Assembly (NCBI RefSeq): GCF_040409815.1
Contig: NZ_CP099959.1
Location: 1,674,001 to 1,738,000 of the forward strand
Origin: Polynucleobacter sp. UK-FUSCHL-C3
GTDB taxonomy: Bacteria > Pseudomonadota > Gammaproteobacteria > Burkholderiales > Burkholderiaceae
Reading direction: 5' to 3'
Length of the DNA stretch: 64,000 nucleotides
Shown piece after piece: positions 32,827 to 43,278 of this stretch; positions within the stretch are counted from its first letter, which is position 1, and each line of letters starts with the position of its first letter. A model generated the notes under the pieces. The model worked only from the letters and a program-made list of their open reading frames with translations. It did no database searches and was not told where the DNA came from. The translations under genes were made by a program, and so were the position numbers.

Positions 32827-34185
32827 ATGAAAAAGCTTTATATCAAAACATTTGGTTGTCAAATGAATGAGTACGATTCGGAAAAAATGGCCGATGTACT
32901 CCATTCATCCGAAGGCATGAGTAATACTAGTGACATCGAAGAAGCAGATGTCATCTTGCTCAACACCTGTTCTATTCGCGAGAAAGCCCAAGAAAAAGTC
33001 TTTTCTGATTTAGGGCGTCTGCGTGAGCTCAAACAAAATAAGCCTAATTTGCTCATTGGGGTTGGTGGTTGTGTTGCCAGCCAAGAGGGCAAGCAAATTG
33101 TGAACCGTGCGCCCCATGTTGACTTTGTCTTTGGCCCACAAACCTTACATCGCCTTCCTGATTTAATTGCTAAACGACTAGAAACTGGTAAATCCCAAGT
33201 AGATATTTCGTTTCCAGAGATTGAGAAATTCGATCACCTCCCTCGTTCGCGTCAAACACGGGGCTCTGCCTTTGTATCCATCATGGAGGGTTGCTCCAAA
33301 TACTGTAGCTATTGCGTGGTTCCCTATACGCGTGGCGAGGAAGTGTCACGGCCCTTTGAAGATGTTCTCACTGAAATAGTTGGTCTTACCGAACAAGGCG
33401 TAAAAGAAATTACCCTGCTTGGACAAAACGTCAATGCGTATCGCGGGACGATGGGCAATAGCAAGGAGATTGCTGACTTTGCCCTGCTTCTCGAGTACAT
33501 GTCTGAAATCCCAGGGCTTGATCGGATTCGGTTTACGACCAGCCACCCCAAAGAGTTCACACAGCGATTAATCGATGTCTATGACAAAGTGCCTCAACTG
33601 GTTAGCCATTTACACCTCCCCGTTCAACATGCCTCTGACACCATTCTTGCTGCGATGAAGCGTGGCTATACCGCACTGGAGTTCAAGAGCATCATTCGTA
33701 AGATGCGCGCTGTACGTCCTAATCTGTCTTTATCCAGCGACTTTATCGTGGGCTTTCCTGGTGAGACCGATGCTGACTTTGAAAAATTAATGGATATGGT
33801 GGTGGAGCTCAATTTTGATAATAGCTACTCCTTTATATTTAGTCCCCGCCCAGGAACCCCTGCAGCCAATTTAATGGATGACACTCCCTACGCGATCAAA
33901 CTCAAACGCTTACAGCGCCTCATTGCTCAAATTGATGCGCAAGCACTTGTGGTTAGCAAGGCCATGTTAGATAAAACAGAGCGTGTTTTGATTGAGGGAT
34001 TCACGCGCGATGGCGCCCATCTCTTAGGTCGCACTGAAAACAACCGCGTGATTAATATCCTCATTCCCCCCAATGATGTCGCTCACCCCCAAGCAGATAG
34101 CTGGATCGGAGAGATGTTAGATGTCAAGGTCACCGAAGTTCTTAAACATACCCTGCGTGGCGAACTTGCTTATGTGCCCGCCTGA
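32827..34185 (+). CDS. miaB: tRNA-2-methylthio-N6-dimethylallyladenosine synthase MiaB
   Basis: This 452-residue radical SAM methylthiotransferase has an N-terminal UPF0004 domain with cluster Cys at 11, 48 and 82. The radical SAM CxxxCxxC is at 156-163 (GCSKYCSYC), and a C-terminal TRAM domain follows. It adds a methylthio group to i6A37 of tRNAs reading UNN codons. The ATG is at 32827, divergent from htpG. ybeY follows after 11 bases; the phoH/ybeZ gene commonly found between them is absent. Confidence 0.97.
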   Translation: MKKLYIKTFGCQMNEYDSEKMADVLHSSEGMSNTSDIEEADVILLNTCSIREKAQEKVFSDLGRLRELKQNKPNLLIGVGGCVASQEGKQIVNRAPHVDFVFGPQTLHRLPDLIAKRLETGKSQVDISFPEIEKFDHLPRSRQTRGSAFVSIMEGCSKYCSYCVVPYTRGEEVSRPFEDVLTEIVGLTEQGVKEITLLGQNVNAYRGTMGNSKEIADFALLLEYMSEIPGLDRIRFTTSHPKEFTQRLIDVYDKVPQLVSHLHLPVQHASDTILAAMKRGYTALEFKSIIRKMRAVRPNLSLSSDFIVGFPGETDADFEKLMDMVVELNFDNSYSFIFSPRPGTPAANLMDDTPYAIKLKRLQRLIAQIDAQALVVSKAMLDKTERVLIEGFTRDGAHLLGRTENNRVINILIPPNDVAHPQADSWIGEMLDVKVTEVLKHTLRGELAYVPA

Positions 34186-34196
34186 AGAAAAGATCC

Positions 34197-34646
34197 ATGC
34201 CTAAATTACCATCCATCGAACTGCAATATGCAAGTTCTGCACTACAAACCCAAATGATGTCGATCGCCTCCGAGACAGAGCTTAGCCAATGGTCCAGAAA
34301 GTGTTTTACAAAACCTGCTCGTATTACGATTCGGTTTATCAATAAAGCAGAGGCGCACGATCTAAATCTGTTCTTTCGGGGCTTTGATAAACCAACCAAT
34401 GTCCTTACTTTTCCTTATCACAACAAGGGTGAAGCAATTGATGCTGATATCGTTTTGTGTATGCCGATTGTGCGCCAAGAAGCAAAAGAGCAAGGTAAGT
34501 TATTGAAGGCCCATTTAGCGCATTTACTCATTCATGGCTGTCTGCATGCCCAGGGTCATGACCATATGAATGCGGCCCAAACAAAGAAAATGGAGGCCCT
34601 TGAAGTCAAGTTACTGGCTTCTATCGGCTTTGCCAATCCCTATTAA
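34197..34646 (+). CDS. ybeY: Endoribonuclease YbeY
   Basis: This 149-residue metalloprotein has the zinc motif HGCLHAQGHDH (H-x3-H-x5-H) near residues 112-122 and a typical RFINKAEAHDLNLFFRG followed by PTNVLTFPY. YbeY takes part in 16S rRNA 3' maturation and ribosome quality control. It sits between miaB and corC in the conserved order. ATG start 11 bases after the miaB stop. Confidence 0.95.
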   Translation: MPKLPSIELQYASSALQTQMMSIASETELSQWSRKCFTKPARITIRFINKAEAHDLNLFFRGFDKPTNVLTFPYHNKGEAIDADIVLCMPIVRQEAKEQGKLLKAHLAHLLIHGCLHAQGHDHMNAAQTKKMEALEVKLLASIGFANPY

Positions 34647-34703
34647 TAACAGTTTTCTTCAATAGGGTCTTGTCATCAAAATGTTTTATGCTATGTCTAA
34701 TCT

Positions 34704-35549
34704 ATGTCAAATAGCTTGATTGATCGCTTAAGTGCGTTTTTCTCTGTCCAACCCTCTGATCCCAAGGCTCAACGCAAGGAGTTAATAGAAACTCTGCGAG
34801 AGGCACAGATTGATGGTTTGATGGATGCTGACGCCCTCTCGATGATCGAAGGGGTCTTTCAGGTGGGCGAGCTATCAGCGCGGGATATTCTCTTACCAAG
34901 AGCCCAAATAGATTGGATCGATGTCAGTTCTCCCCTACCGCAGATCATTGCGGATGTTGTTAAAACAGGGCATTCACGTTTTCCGGTCTTTGAGGGTAGC
35001 CGTGATCAAGTAATTGGCATTCTGTTGGCCAAAGACCTATTGCGTCACTTTACCGAGAAGGATTTTCAAATCCGTGATTGGTTGCGCCCCGCTGTCTTTA
35101 TTCCGGAGTCAAAGCGTTTGAGCATCTTATTAAAAGACTTTCGTAATAATCGCAATCATCTGGCCATTGTGGTTGATGAATATAGTGGCGTTGCTGGCAT
35201 GATCACGATTGAAGACGTGATTGAACAAATTGTGGGTGATATCGAAGATGAGCATGACATTGATGAGGATGCCGACAACATTACCGTTCTAAAAAATGGT
35301 GATTATCGAATTAAAGGAATAACAGAGCTAGAGCAATTAAATGAGGATTTAAATACTCAATTTGAGGCGGACGATGTCGAGACTGTTGCTGGTTTAGTGA
35401 TACAACACCTTGGGCGGGTTCCCAAATTTGGGGAGCGGGTTCGAGTAAATGAATTTGAGTTTGAGGTTCAACGCGCTGACCCAAGACAGGTTCATATTCT
35501 TCTCATGCGTCGTATTTTGCCTAATCCAAATAGTCCGACCGAGGCCTAA
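34704..35549 (+). CDS. corC: CorC/YbeX CBS-domain protein
   Basis: This 281-residue cytoplasmic protein has two CBS domains (about residues 60-180, with DILLPRAQIDWIDV and NRNHLAIVVDEYSGVAGMIT) and a C-terminal CorC_HlyC domain. It is linked to magnesium and cobalt efflux and to ribosome metabolism with YbeY. The ATG at 34704 is preceded by about 57 non-coding bases. The lnt start codon follows its stop directly. Confidence 0.92.
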   Translation: MSNSLIDRLSAFFSVQPSDPKAQRKELIETLREAQIDGLMDADALSMIEGVFQVGELSARDILLPRAQIDWIDVSSPLPQIIADVVKTGHSRFPVFEGSRDQVIGILLAKDLLRHFTEKDFQIRDWLRPAVFIPESKRLSILLKDFRNNRNHLAIVVDEYSGVAGMITIEDVIEQIVGDIEDEHDIDEDADNITVLKNGDYRIKGITELEQLNEDLNTQFEADDVETVAGLVIQHLGRVPKFGERVRVNEFEFEVQRADPRQVHILLMRRILPNPNSPTEA

Positions 35550-37070
35550 TTGTCGGTAAGCACCGTCAGATCGCTTCCTCTGATTCATCTTGCTTTACTG
35601 TTCGCTGCTGGAGCACTACTAGCAATCTCGAGTGAATTACCCTTAAGTGGATACATCCACATCCTTTTATTGGCCTTTGTGTGGCGCGTCTGTGCCAAAG
35701 GGGCCGAGCAAACACTGGTCCGCCTTTTTAATCAGGGCTTGATTTTTGGTCTAGGTTACTTCATCGTTGCCCTGTGGTGGATCTATATCAGTCTCCATGA
35801 TGTAGGAGGGATGTCTACGTTGCTATCCTCTTTTGCCGTCTTTGCTCTAGCAGGTCTGATGGCGATTTATGTTGGCCTCGCCTTTGGTTGTGGACTGCTC
35901 ATTACCAATCCCCTCTGGCGTGGTCTTGCCTTACCATCCGCCTGGGTGATGGCGGAATACTTACGCGGTCAGTTGTTCACGGGATTTCCTTGGATGGGTC
36001 TTGCAGAGTCACAAGTGCATGGCCCCTTTATACAAATTGCCCCTTACCTGGGTGGACTCGCATGTACCTTCTTAGTTGTTTGGGCATCTTGGCAAATTAG
36101 TCTATTAAAGATCCGTAATGCGCTTGCTGTCCTAAGTGTGATCGCTATCACACAGATATTGGGAATGTGGCAGTTCACAAGTCCAAGTGGATCAGCCATT
36201 TCCGTTCGTCTGATTCAGGGTAACTTTGAGCAAAGTCTGAAGTTCAATCCCAAGGAAATTTTGCGGCAGATCGATTTTTATCGAGATACCATTATGAAAG
36301 CGCCTGCTGATTTGATTATTGTTCCTGAAACCGCTTTCCCGTGGCCTGAACACGATTTACCCGATCAATCTCTTGAGCAAATTCAAAACTTTGCCAATCA
36401 ATCAGGTAGTCAAGTTTTATTAGGTCTGATTGGTAAGGTATCGATAGATGAAAAAAGTTTCCGTTACTCCAATCGAGTCAGTGGCTTTACGAAAGATCAA
36501 AGCCGATACCACTACGATAAATATCATCTCGTTCCCTTTGGAGAATTTATCCCGCCGGGCTTTCAATGGTTTGTCGATGCCTTCAAAGTGCCCATGAGTA
36601 ATTTTGCAAGAGGTTCATTTTCGCAGGCTCCATTTACTGTTCTAGGACGCGATCAGGATCCCAGTAAAGCACGCTATGCTGCTATCTCTATTTGCTATGA
36701 GGATATTTTTGGCAATGAGATCGTCAGTCGCCTACGCCAGAGCCAAAACCCGGTCAATCTTTTAATCAATGTCACTAACTTGGCCTGGTTTGGGCAATCG
36801 CAGGCGCCGATGCAACAATTACGCCTTTCACAATTACGCTCCATCGAAACAGGCTTACCCAGTTTACGAGCGACCAATACTGGGATTACAGCCATCATTG
36901 ATCATCGCGGTGAGGTACAGACCGCCTTAGATCAATTTGTACAAGGGGAGCTCACTGGGTTGGTGCAGCCATATGCAGGGCAGACCCCTTATGTGATTTG
37001 GGGCAATTGGCCAATCTTATTAGCCTCTCTTTTTCTATTGCTAAGCGCTTACCTACGATTTCGAAAGTAA
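35550..37070 (+). CDS. lnt: Apolipoprotein N-acyltransferase
   Basis: This 506-residue inner-membrane enzyme adds the third acyl chain to lipoproteins. Several N-terminal spans are followed by a periplasmic nitrilase domain with the triad Glu260 (VPETAFPW), Lys324 (YDKYHLVPFGE) and Cys382 (ISICYEDIFG). The start is TTG immediately after the corC stop, with GAGG 7 bases upstream. No ATG or GTG is available before the first span. The order ybeY-corC-lnt is conserved in proteobacteria. Confidence 0.95.
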   Translation: MSVSTVRSLPLIHLALLFAAGALLAISSELPLSGYIHILLLAFVWRVCAKGAEQTLVRLFNQGLIFGLGYFIVALWWIYISLHDVGGMSTLLSSFAVFALAGLMAIYVGLAFGCGLLITNPLWRGLALPSAWVMAEYLRGQLFTGFPWMGLAESQVHGPFIQIAPYLGGLACTFLVVWASWQISLLKIRNALAVLSVIAITQILGMWQFTSPSGSAISVRLIQGNFEQSLKFNPKEILRQIDFYRDTIMKAPADLIIVPETAFPWPEHDLPDQSLEQIQNFANQSGSQVLLGLIGKVSIDEKSFRYSNRVSGFTKDQSRYHYDKYHLVPFGEFIPPGFQWFVDAFKVPMSNFARGSFSQAPFTVLGRDQDPSKARYAAISICYEDIFGNEIVSRLRQSQNPVNLLINVTNLAWFGQSQAPMQQLRLSQLRSIETGLPSLRATNTGITAIIDHRGEVQTALDQFVQGELTGLVQPYAGQTPYVIWGNWPILLASLFLLLSAYLRFRK

Positions 37071-37154
37071 GAAAGGGTTCTTTTGAGCCCGACCATTCTT
37101 TGCCGAGTAAAATCAAGGTCTTAATATCGTAATTACTAAACTCGTCGACTTGGC

Positions 37155-38036
37155 ATGCTAACGTTTCAGCAAATCATTCTTAAGCTTCAAGACTACTGGG
37201 ATCGGCAGGGCTGCGCGCTCTTGCAACCGATTGACCTAGAGGTTGGTGCTGGCACCTCCCATACAGCCACCTTCTTGCGCGCCATTGGGCCTGAGCCATG
37301 GAAAGCTGCTTATGTTCAACCATCACGCCGTCCTAAAGACGGACGCTATGGTGAGAACCCCAATCGACTGCAACACTACTATCAATATCAAGTGGTTCTC
37401 AAACCTGCCCCTGAAAATATTTTGGATTTATACCTAGGGTCTTTGAGAGCATTGGGTTTGGATCTAAACCAAAACGATATCCGCTTTGTCGAAGACGATT
37501 GGGAAAATCCTACTTTAGGCGCCTGGGGTCTTGGCTGGGAAGTTTGGCTAAATGGTATGGAAGTAACCCAATTTACCTACTTTCAGCAAGTAGGCGGTTT
37601 GGATTGCAAGCCTGTTCTCGGCGAGATCACCTATGGAATTGAGCGCTTGGCGATGTATTTACAAAACTGTTCAAACGTTTTTGATTTGGTGTGGACCGAT
37701 GGCGTGTCCTATGGCGATGTTTATCATCAAAATGAAGTCGAGCAATCGCGCTATAACTTTGAACACTCCAACACTGAGATGCTCTTTGGTAACTTCAGTA
37801 ATTATGAAAGCGAAGCAAAACGCTTAATGGAGCTTTCATTAGCGCTCCCTGCTTATGAGATGGTGCTTAAAGCAGCACATACCTTTAACTTGCTCGATGC
37901 ACGTGGCGCCATATCGGTGACCGAGCGCGCCGCCTATATCGGACGTATTCGTAATTTGTCACGGTCGGTTGCTCAAGCCTATTTTGAGTCTCGTGAACAG
38001 CTTGGCTTTCCTATGCTCCAGAAGAGATCTACTTAA
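37155..38036 (+). CDS. glyQ: Glycyl-tRNA synthetase alpha subunit
   Basis: This 293-residue catalytic subunit of the bacterial tetrameric class II enzyme starts [20 protein letters not shown]. It has [20 protein letters not shown] and the class II motif region [20 protein letters not shown]. It forms glycyl-adenylate and charges tRNA-Gly with GlyS. glyS begins 3 bases after its stop. ATG start. Confidence 0.97.
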   Translation: MLTFQQIILKLQDYWDRQGCALLQPIDLEVGAGTSHTATFLRAIGPEPWKAAYVQPSRRPKDGRYGENPNRLQHYYQYQVVLKPAPENILDLYLGSLRALGLDLNQNDIRFVEDDWENPTLGAWGLGWEVWLNGMEVTQFTYFQQVGGLDCKPVLGEITYGIERLAMYLQNCSNVFDLVWTDGVSYGDVYHQNEVEQSRYNFEHSNTEMLFGNFSNYESEAKRLMELSLALPAYEMVLKAAHTFNLLDARGAISVTERAAYIGRIRNLSRSVAQAYFESREQLGFPMLQKRST

Positions 38037-38039
38037 GGC

Positions 38040-40184
38040 ATGCCTCACACCATGAAACATGACGCCTTATTAGTCGAGCTCTTTACTGAAGAGTTACCTC
38101 CCAAGTCGCTCAAGCGCTTAGGGGACTCCTTTGCACAATCTGTTTTTCAATGCCTTAGCCAGGATCACTTAGTCAATCAATCAGCCACTAGCCAATCCTT
38201 TGCTAGCCCACGACGACTCGCAGTATTAATCAGCGCAGTTCTAGAGCAAGCTCCGGACTATCCTGTGCGTGAGAAACTCTTACCCACCTCAATTGCATTT
38301 GACGAAAATGGTCAAGCAAGTGCGCCTCTACAAAAGAAACTGGCGAGCCTGGGTTATGCCAACACCACTATTGAGCAGTTAGAAAAAAGTGGTGAGGGTA
38401 AGAATGAGGCTCTTTACCTCAACGTTACTGCTAAAGGGGCAGATCTACAAAGTAGTCTTCAAAAGGCTATTGAAGAAGCAATCAAGCAATTACCGATTGC
38501 CAAAATGATGCATTACCAAGTAAACGATGCAAATGGCAGCGTTCAGGATGTTGAGTTTGCAAGACCCGTTCATCGTATTGTTGCGATCCATGGCTCTCAT
38601 GTGCTTCCCATTCAAGCCTTCGGTATTACAGCAAGCAACACTACTGAGGGTCATCGCTTTATGTCTTCTGGCCCAATTGCCATTCAGTCTGCCGTCGATT
38701 ATGAACAAGCACTTGAGCGCGAAGGTAAGGTAATTGCTTCATTTACTAAACGACGCCAACTCATTGAGACTGACTTAATAAACGCAGTGAAGTCCGACCA
38801 AGTACTCATGCCAGATTCTCTGCTGGATGAGGTCACTGCCCTGGTTGAATATCCTGCGATCTATACCTGTCACTTTGATCCTGAATTTTTAAATATTCCG
38901 CAAGAGTGCCTGATCCTGACCATGCAAACCAATCAAAAGTATTTTGCTTTAACAGACGGTACTGGTAAGTTGAAGAACCGCTTTTTGATTGTGTCTAATA
39001 TCGTAACCGATCGACCTGAAGGAATTATCTCCGGAAATGAGCGCGTTATTAGACCCCGACTATCCGATGCGCGCTTTTTCTTTCAACAAGATCAGAAGCG
39101 TTCTTTAGAGTCTCGCATCCCCGATCTGGCTAAGGTGGTTTATCACAATCAACTAGGTAATCAATTACAGCGGATGGAGCGTGTACGAGCTCTGGCTGGT
39201 GAGATTGCTAAACAAGTGGACGAAACTGGGATTGCTATCGATCCCAAAATAGTTGGTCGGGCTGCCGAAGTTGCCAAAACCGATTTACTTAGTGATATGG
39301 TTGGCGAATTTCCAGAGCTTCAAGGGGTGATGGGGCAATACTACGCTTTGGCAGATCTAGAACATCCGGATGTTGCTGCAGCTTGCTATGAACATTACTT
39401 GCCACGTTTTGCCGGTGATGCTCTTCCACAAACCATGGTTGGCACCACTCTTGCCATTGCCGATAAATTAGAGACCATTGTCGGGATTTGGGGAGTAGGC
39501 TTAGTACCAACAGGTGATAAGGATCCATTTGCCCTTCGTCGCCATGCTCTAGGAATCTGCCGGCTTCTTATCGAAAAGAATTTGGCCTTAGATCTCAAAG
39601 TATTAATCGCAATGGCCAAGAAACAATTTGTCGGTCTTTCACTTAAGAATGAAATTGATAACGAAGCCATCTATCAATTTTTTCTAGAGCGATTAAAAAC
39701 TTACCTCAGGGATCAATTACTCGGGGATGCTCACTTTACAGCCCCAGAAATTGAGTCGATTTTGAGCATGAACCCGGGTAAGCTAAATGATCTGCCCAAG
39801 CGTTTACAGGCTATTCGTGGATTTACACAACTAAGTGAAGCTGCCCAATTAGCAGCGGCCAATAAGCGTATTAGTAATCTTCTGAAAAAGATTGAGGGTC
39901 AACCAGCTCAAAATGTGCAAGTTCAGCTACTGCGTCTTCCCGCAGAGGCGAATCTTTATAAGGCTTTAGAGACTCTAAGCCCAAAACTAGATCAGCAGTT
40001 TAAGAGTCAAGAATTTATGACTTTACTGCAGAGTCTTGCAGTCCTTAGTCAACCTATTGATCAATTTTTTGCCGATGTAATGGTGATGGATGATGATCTG
40101 CAACTTCGGCAAAACCGTATTGCCCTTTTAAGCCAGTTACATCAGAAAATGAATCTAGTAGCCGATATCGGCAAACTTGCATGA
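38040..40184 (+). CDS. glyS: Glycyl-tRNA synthetase beta subunit
   Basis: This 714-residue tRNA-recognition subunit starts with the family's LLVELFTEELPPKSL. It includes FASPRRLAVLI, LTMQTNQKYFAL and an HD-like region, and ends with a DALR-type anticodon-binding domain (VMVMDDDLQLRQNRIALLSQL). An ATG four codons inside (38052) is an alternative start. Its TGA overlaps the gmhB ATG by four bases. Confidence 0.97.
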   Translation: MPHTMKHDALLVELFTEELPPKSLKRLGDSFAQSVFQCLSQDHLVNQSATSQSFASPRRLAVLISAVLEQAPDYPVREKLLPTSIAFDENGQASAPLQKKLASLGYANTTIEQLEKSGEGKNEALYLNVTAKGADLQSSLQKAIEEAIKQLPIAKMMHYQVNDANGSVQDVEFARPVHRIVAIHGSHVLPIQAFGITASNTTEGHRFMSSGPIAIQSAVDYEQALEREGKVIASFTKRRQLIETDLINAVKSDQVLMPDSLLDEVTALVEYPAIYTCHFDPEFLNIPQECLILTMQTNQKYFALTDGTGKLKNRFLIVSNIVTDRPEGIISGNERVIRPRLSDARFFFQQDQKRSLESRIPDLAKVVYHNQLGNQLQRMERVRALAGEIAKQVDETGIAIDPKIVGRAAEVAKTDLLSDMVGEFPELQGVMGQYYALADLEHPDVAAACYEHYLPRFAGDALPQTMVGTTLAIADKLETIVGIWGVGLVPTGDKDPFALRRHALGICRLLIEKNLALDLKVLIAMAKKQFVGLSLKNEIDNEAIYQFFLERLKTYLRDQLLGDAHFTAPEIESILSMNPGKLNDLPKRLQAIRGFTQLSEAAQLAAANKRISNLLKKIEGQPAQNVQVQLLRLPAEANLYKALETLSPKLDQQFKSQEFMTLLQSLAVLSQPIDQFFADVMVMDDDLQLRQNRIALLSQLHQKMNLVADIGKLA

Positions 40185-40753
40185 GTCCAAAGACAAGTAA
40201 GCTCATTATTTTAGATCGCGATGGGGTAATCAATGAAGATCGCGATGACTACGTTAAATCTAGAGATGAGTGGATACCGATCCCCAATAGCTTAGATGCG
40301 ATTGCTTTGCTCTCACAGGCAGGATATGTTTTAACGATTGCTACTAATCAATCAGGGATTGCTCGAGGCCTTTACTCGCTTTCTGAGTTACACGCGATGC
40401 ATCAAAAAATGATCGATTTACTCAAGCCCCTTGGCGGCAGGATTGATGGGATTTTCTTTTGCCCCCATGTTGATGAGGATCTTTGCGAGTGCCGCAAACC
40501 AAAGTCGGGGCTCATGCAAGAAATTGCCAAACGGTATCTTAAGGATCGCGCTAATCTGGATTTGCCCTTAAAGAATATTTCGATTGTTGGCGACTCTCTT
40601 CGCGATCTTGTTGCAGGTACTAAATTAGGAGCATCGCCCCATCTTGTCCTAACTGGCAAGGGCCATAAGGTCAAAGATGCTGAGTTACCCGAAGGCACCA
40701 AGACTCATGCTGATCTAATGGCTTTTACAAAATACATCCTATCAACATCATGA
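40181..40753 (+). CDS. gmhB: D-glycero-beta-D-manno-heptose 1,7-bisphosphate 7-phosphatase
   Basis: This 190-residue HAD phosphatase carries the nucleophile pair in ILDRDGVINED (Asp12 and Asp14). The zinc-binding loop is CPHVDEDLCECRKPKSG, and IVGDSLRDLVAGTKLG is also typical of GmhB. It makes heptose 1-phosphate for the lipopolysaccharide inner core. It overlaps glyS (ATGA) and plsC (ATGA), so the three genes are translationally coupled. Confidence 0.93.
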   Translation: MSPKTSKLIILDRDGVINEDRDDYVKSRDEWIPIPNSLDAIALLSQAGYVLTIATNQSGIARGLYSLSELHAMHQKMIDLLKPLGGRIDGIFFCPHVDEDLCECRKPKSGLMQEIAKRYLKDRANLDLPLKNISIVGDSLRDLVAGTKLGASPHLVLTGKGHKVKDAELPEGTKTHADLMAFTKYILSTS

Positions 40754-41490
40754 TCTGGCTACGATCCCTCTTGTTCTTTTTAAGCCTCGTTCTATATACG
40801 CCGCCCTATGCCGTTTTTTGCTTAGTGAGCTTCCCCTTTCTCAACGAACATCAGCGCTATCAGCTGATTCAGTTCTGGGGGAAAAGTATTATTTTCTTTC
40901 TGGAGTTCTTTTGTGGAGTTCGTTATCAGGTACTTGGTATGGAGCATGCCAATGCAGTACGTGACCAAGCGGTGGTGATCCTTAGCAAGCATCAATCTGC
41001 TTGGGAAACCATTGCCTATTTAAATCTTTTCCCAAAAGATCTTTGCTATGTGTTTAAACGTGAGCTCCTATGGATTCCGTTCTTTGGCTGGGTCATGGGA
41101 TTACTCAATATGATTCATATCAATCGCTCGGCTAAAGAGAGTTCCGCAATCTCGGTCACCAATCAAGGAAAGGCACGTTTACAAGCAGGCAAATGGATTA
41201 TTTTGTTTCCAGAAGGAACGCGCACACCTGTTGGCTCCCATAAGCCCTATCGCAAGGGTGGCGCTCGACTTGCAGGCTTGACCCAGGCGACGGTGCTTCC
41301 TGTTGCTCATAATGCCGGTCATTTCTGGCCCCGTAATAGTTTCTTGAAGTACCCTGGCCTCATTACTGTTTCTATTGGACCTGCGATCCCGTCGCATGGA
41401 AAATCTGGTGATCAATTGCATACAGAGGTTGAGTCTTGGATTGAGGGTGAGATGCGTCGGATTGACCCCGAGTCCTATAATGCCAACTAG
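40750..41490 (+). CDS. plsC: 1-acyl-sn-glycerol-3-phosphate acyltransferase (PlsC family)
   Basis: This 246-residue membrane-bound acyltransferase has an N-terminal hydrophobic segment. The catalytic motif is SKHQSAWETI, an H-x4-E variant of the usual H-x4-D, and FPEGTRTPVG is the glycerol-phosphate-binding motif. It converts lysophosphatidate to phosphatidate for phospholipid synthesis. The ATG overlaps the gmhB stop. Confidence 0.92.
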   Translation: MIWLRSLLFFLSLVLYTPPYAVFCLVSFPFLNEHQRYQLIQFWGKSIIFFLEFFCGVRYQVLGMEHANAVRDQAVVILSKHQSAWETIAYLNLFPKDLCYVFKRELLWIPFFGWVMGLLNMIHINRSAKESSAISVTNQGKARLQAGKWIILFPEGTRTPVGSHKPYRKGGARLAGLTQATVLPVAHNAGHFWPRNSFLKYPGLITVSIGPAIPSHGKSGDQLHTEVESWIEGEMRRIDPESYNAN

Positions 41491-41504
41491 TCCTGCTCAG
41501 TTTT

Positions 41505-42299
41505 TCAGGATGATCGGGCCAAGACTTTGGCCCATTCAATGTAACGTCTAACCGTAATCTCTTGCGCTCTTGCTCTCAGCTCTTCATCAGAAAGGTTTAA
41601 CTCTGCTTGGAAGGCATGTAAGTTACTGCGCAGCATTTTACGTCGTTGTGCAAATGCCATCGCTACGATCTTGCTTAAGGCGTCCCATTCCTTTGCCGTT
41701 AAATCAAAATCACGGCGCGGGATCATGCGGACTACTGCTGAGTTCACCTTAGGTTTAGGCTCAAAGGCCTCCGGTGGTACATTCATGATTTGTTCTACAT
41801 AGTAGCGCGCTTGAAGCATGACTGATAAACGACTGTATTCAGAATCACCTGCTGCCGCTGTAATTCGTTCAACCACCTCGGCTTGCAACATAAAAACCTG
41901 CTCATCGATCCAAGGCGCTGCTGAGATCAAATGAAAAAGTAGTGGTGAAGAGATGTTATATGGCAGATTACCGATGATGCAACTGCGTTGCTTCGCCTCT
42001 TTACCCCGCTGAGCCCAGGATAGAAAGTCAAATTCAAGCGCATCGCCCTCGATGATATTTAAACCAATTAAAGCTTGCTTCTGCTTTTGCTCCTGCCAAT
42101 AACTTACCAGGTCACGATCGATTTCAAGAACATCCAGATGGTCTACCTGAGAGAGCAGTGGTAATGTTAAGGCTCCCAAACCAGGACCAATTTCTAAGAG
42201 ATGGATGTTTGATTCGGGAGCTAGGGCACGGACAATACCCGAAACAATGCTGCCATCGGTTAGAAAGTTCTGCCCAAATCGCTTACGTGCCTGATGCAT
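41505..42299 (-). CDS. rsmA: 16S rRNA dimethyladenosine transferase KsgA (RsmA)
   Basis: This 264-residue SAM-dependent enzyme methylates two adjacent adenosines near the 3' end of 16S rRNA. The N terminus ARKRFGQNFLTD, the SAM motif LLEIGPGLGALTLPL, the catalytic IIGNLPYNISSPLLFHL and a C-terminal helical domain are all present. Its start overlaps the pdxA end by 17 bases, in the usual order lptD-surA-pdxA-ksgA. Confidence 0.97.
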   Translation of the reverse strand: MHQARKRFGQNFLTDGSIVSGIVRALAPESNIHLLEIGPGLGALTLPLLSQVDHLDVLEIDRDLVSYWQEQKQKQALIGLNIIEGDALEFDFLSWAQRGKEAKQRSCIIGNLPYNISSPLLFHLISAAPWIDEQVFMLQAEVVERITAAAGDSEYSRLSVMLQARYYVEQIMNVPPEAFEPKPKVNSAVVRMIPRRDFDLTAKEWDALSKIVAMAFAQRRKMLRSNLHAFQAELNLSDEELRARAQEITVRRYIEWAKVLARSS

Positions 42300-43278
42300 T
42301 AAAACGCTTCTGTCTTAAGGTGAGCTCTTGGGCTAAGTTGAGTGCGGCGTACATACTGTGCCAATCTGCCTTATCGTGTCCAGCAATATCCAGTGCAGTG
42401 CCATGATCCACTGAGGTGCGAATATAAGAAAGACCCAAAGTCACGTTCACACCCTCGGTAAACGTTGCAAACTTGAAGGGGGCTAAGCCTTGATCGTGAT
42501 ACATGGCCAATACGGCATCAGCAACCTGTAAACGAGCTGGATTAAAAAGCGTGTCGGCTGGAAATGGTCCAGATATCTTGATCCCTTCAACCTGCGCTGC
42601 ATTGATCGCTGGGATAATCGTGTCAATTTCTTCTCGCCCTAAATGTCCATCTTCTCCGGCATGGGGATTTAAACCAGTCACCATAATGATGGGGCTAGCA
42701 ATACCAAAGCGGGTTTGTAGATCAGTATGAATAATACGAATGGTTTGCAATAAAGACTTGTATTGAATCGATTGGGCCACTTGTTGGATTGGTAAATGCG
42801 TGCTCGCCAAAGCTACTCTTAATGGAAATGATTTCTTATCCTCGCTCTTAGGATCTGATATCTCCCCACACAACATCATGACAACTTGGTCTTTGCCATC
42901 TAGTTGGGCCAAGAACTCGGTATGCCCGCTAAATTCTATCGAGGGTCTGCTTAATATACTTTTCTGAACGGGGGCTGTTATCAAAGCGTCATACACTCCT
43001 GAACGGCAGGCTTCACTGGACCCTTGAATTACAGAAAGAACATAGGGGGCATTTTCTGGATTAAGCCTACCAATTTGGTTTGGCTTGATGAGCGGGATGT
43101 GCGCAATCTGAATTTGGCTTACTAAGCTTTGAGATTGCAGCAGACTTCGATCACCATAGAGAGTAATTTTGGTATGAGGATTATCTGCAATAAATGCGTT
43201 TGCAGCCGCAATCGATACCTCTGGCCCTATACCGGCAGGCTCACCAGTACTAATTGCTAACTTAACGGTACTGTTCAT
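42283..43278 (-). CDS. pdxA: 4-hydroxythreonine-4-phosphate dehydrogenase
   Basis: This 331-residue NAD-dependent enzyme of pyridoxal phosphate synthesis has STGEPAGIGPE at the N terminus, GLNPHAGEDGHLGREE and AMYHDQGLAPFKFATF. These contain the zinc-binding His residues of the family. It overlaps surA upstream and ksgA downstream by 17 bases each, indicating tight coupling. ATG start. Confidence 0.96.
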   Translation of the reverse strand: MNSTVKLAISTGEPAGIGPEVSIAAANAFIADNPHTKITLYGDRSLLQSQSLVSQIQIAHIPLIKPNQIGRLNPENAPYVLSVIQGSSEACRSGVYDALITAPVQKSILSRPSIEFSGHTEFLAQLDGKDQVVMMLCGEISDPKSEDKKSFPLRVALASTHLPIQQVAQSIQYKSLLQTIRIIHTDLQTRFGIASPIIMVTGLNPHAGEDGHLGREEIDTIIPAINAAQVEGIKISGPFPADTLFNPARLQVADAVLAMYHDQGLAPFKFATFTEGVNVTLGLSYIRTSVDHGTALDIAGHDKADWHSMYAALNLAQELTLRQKRFNASGT

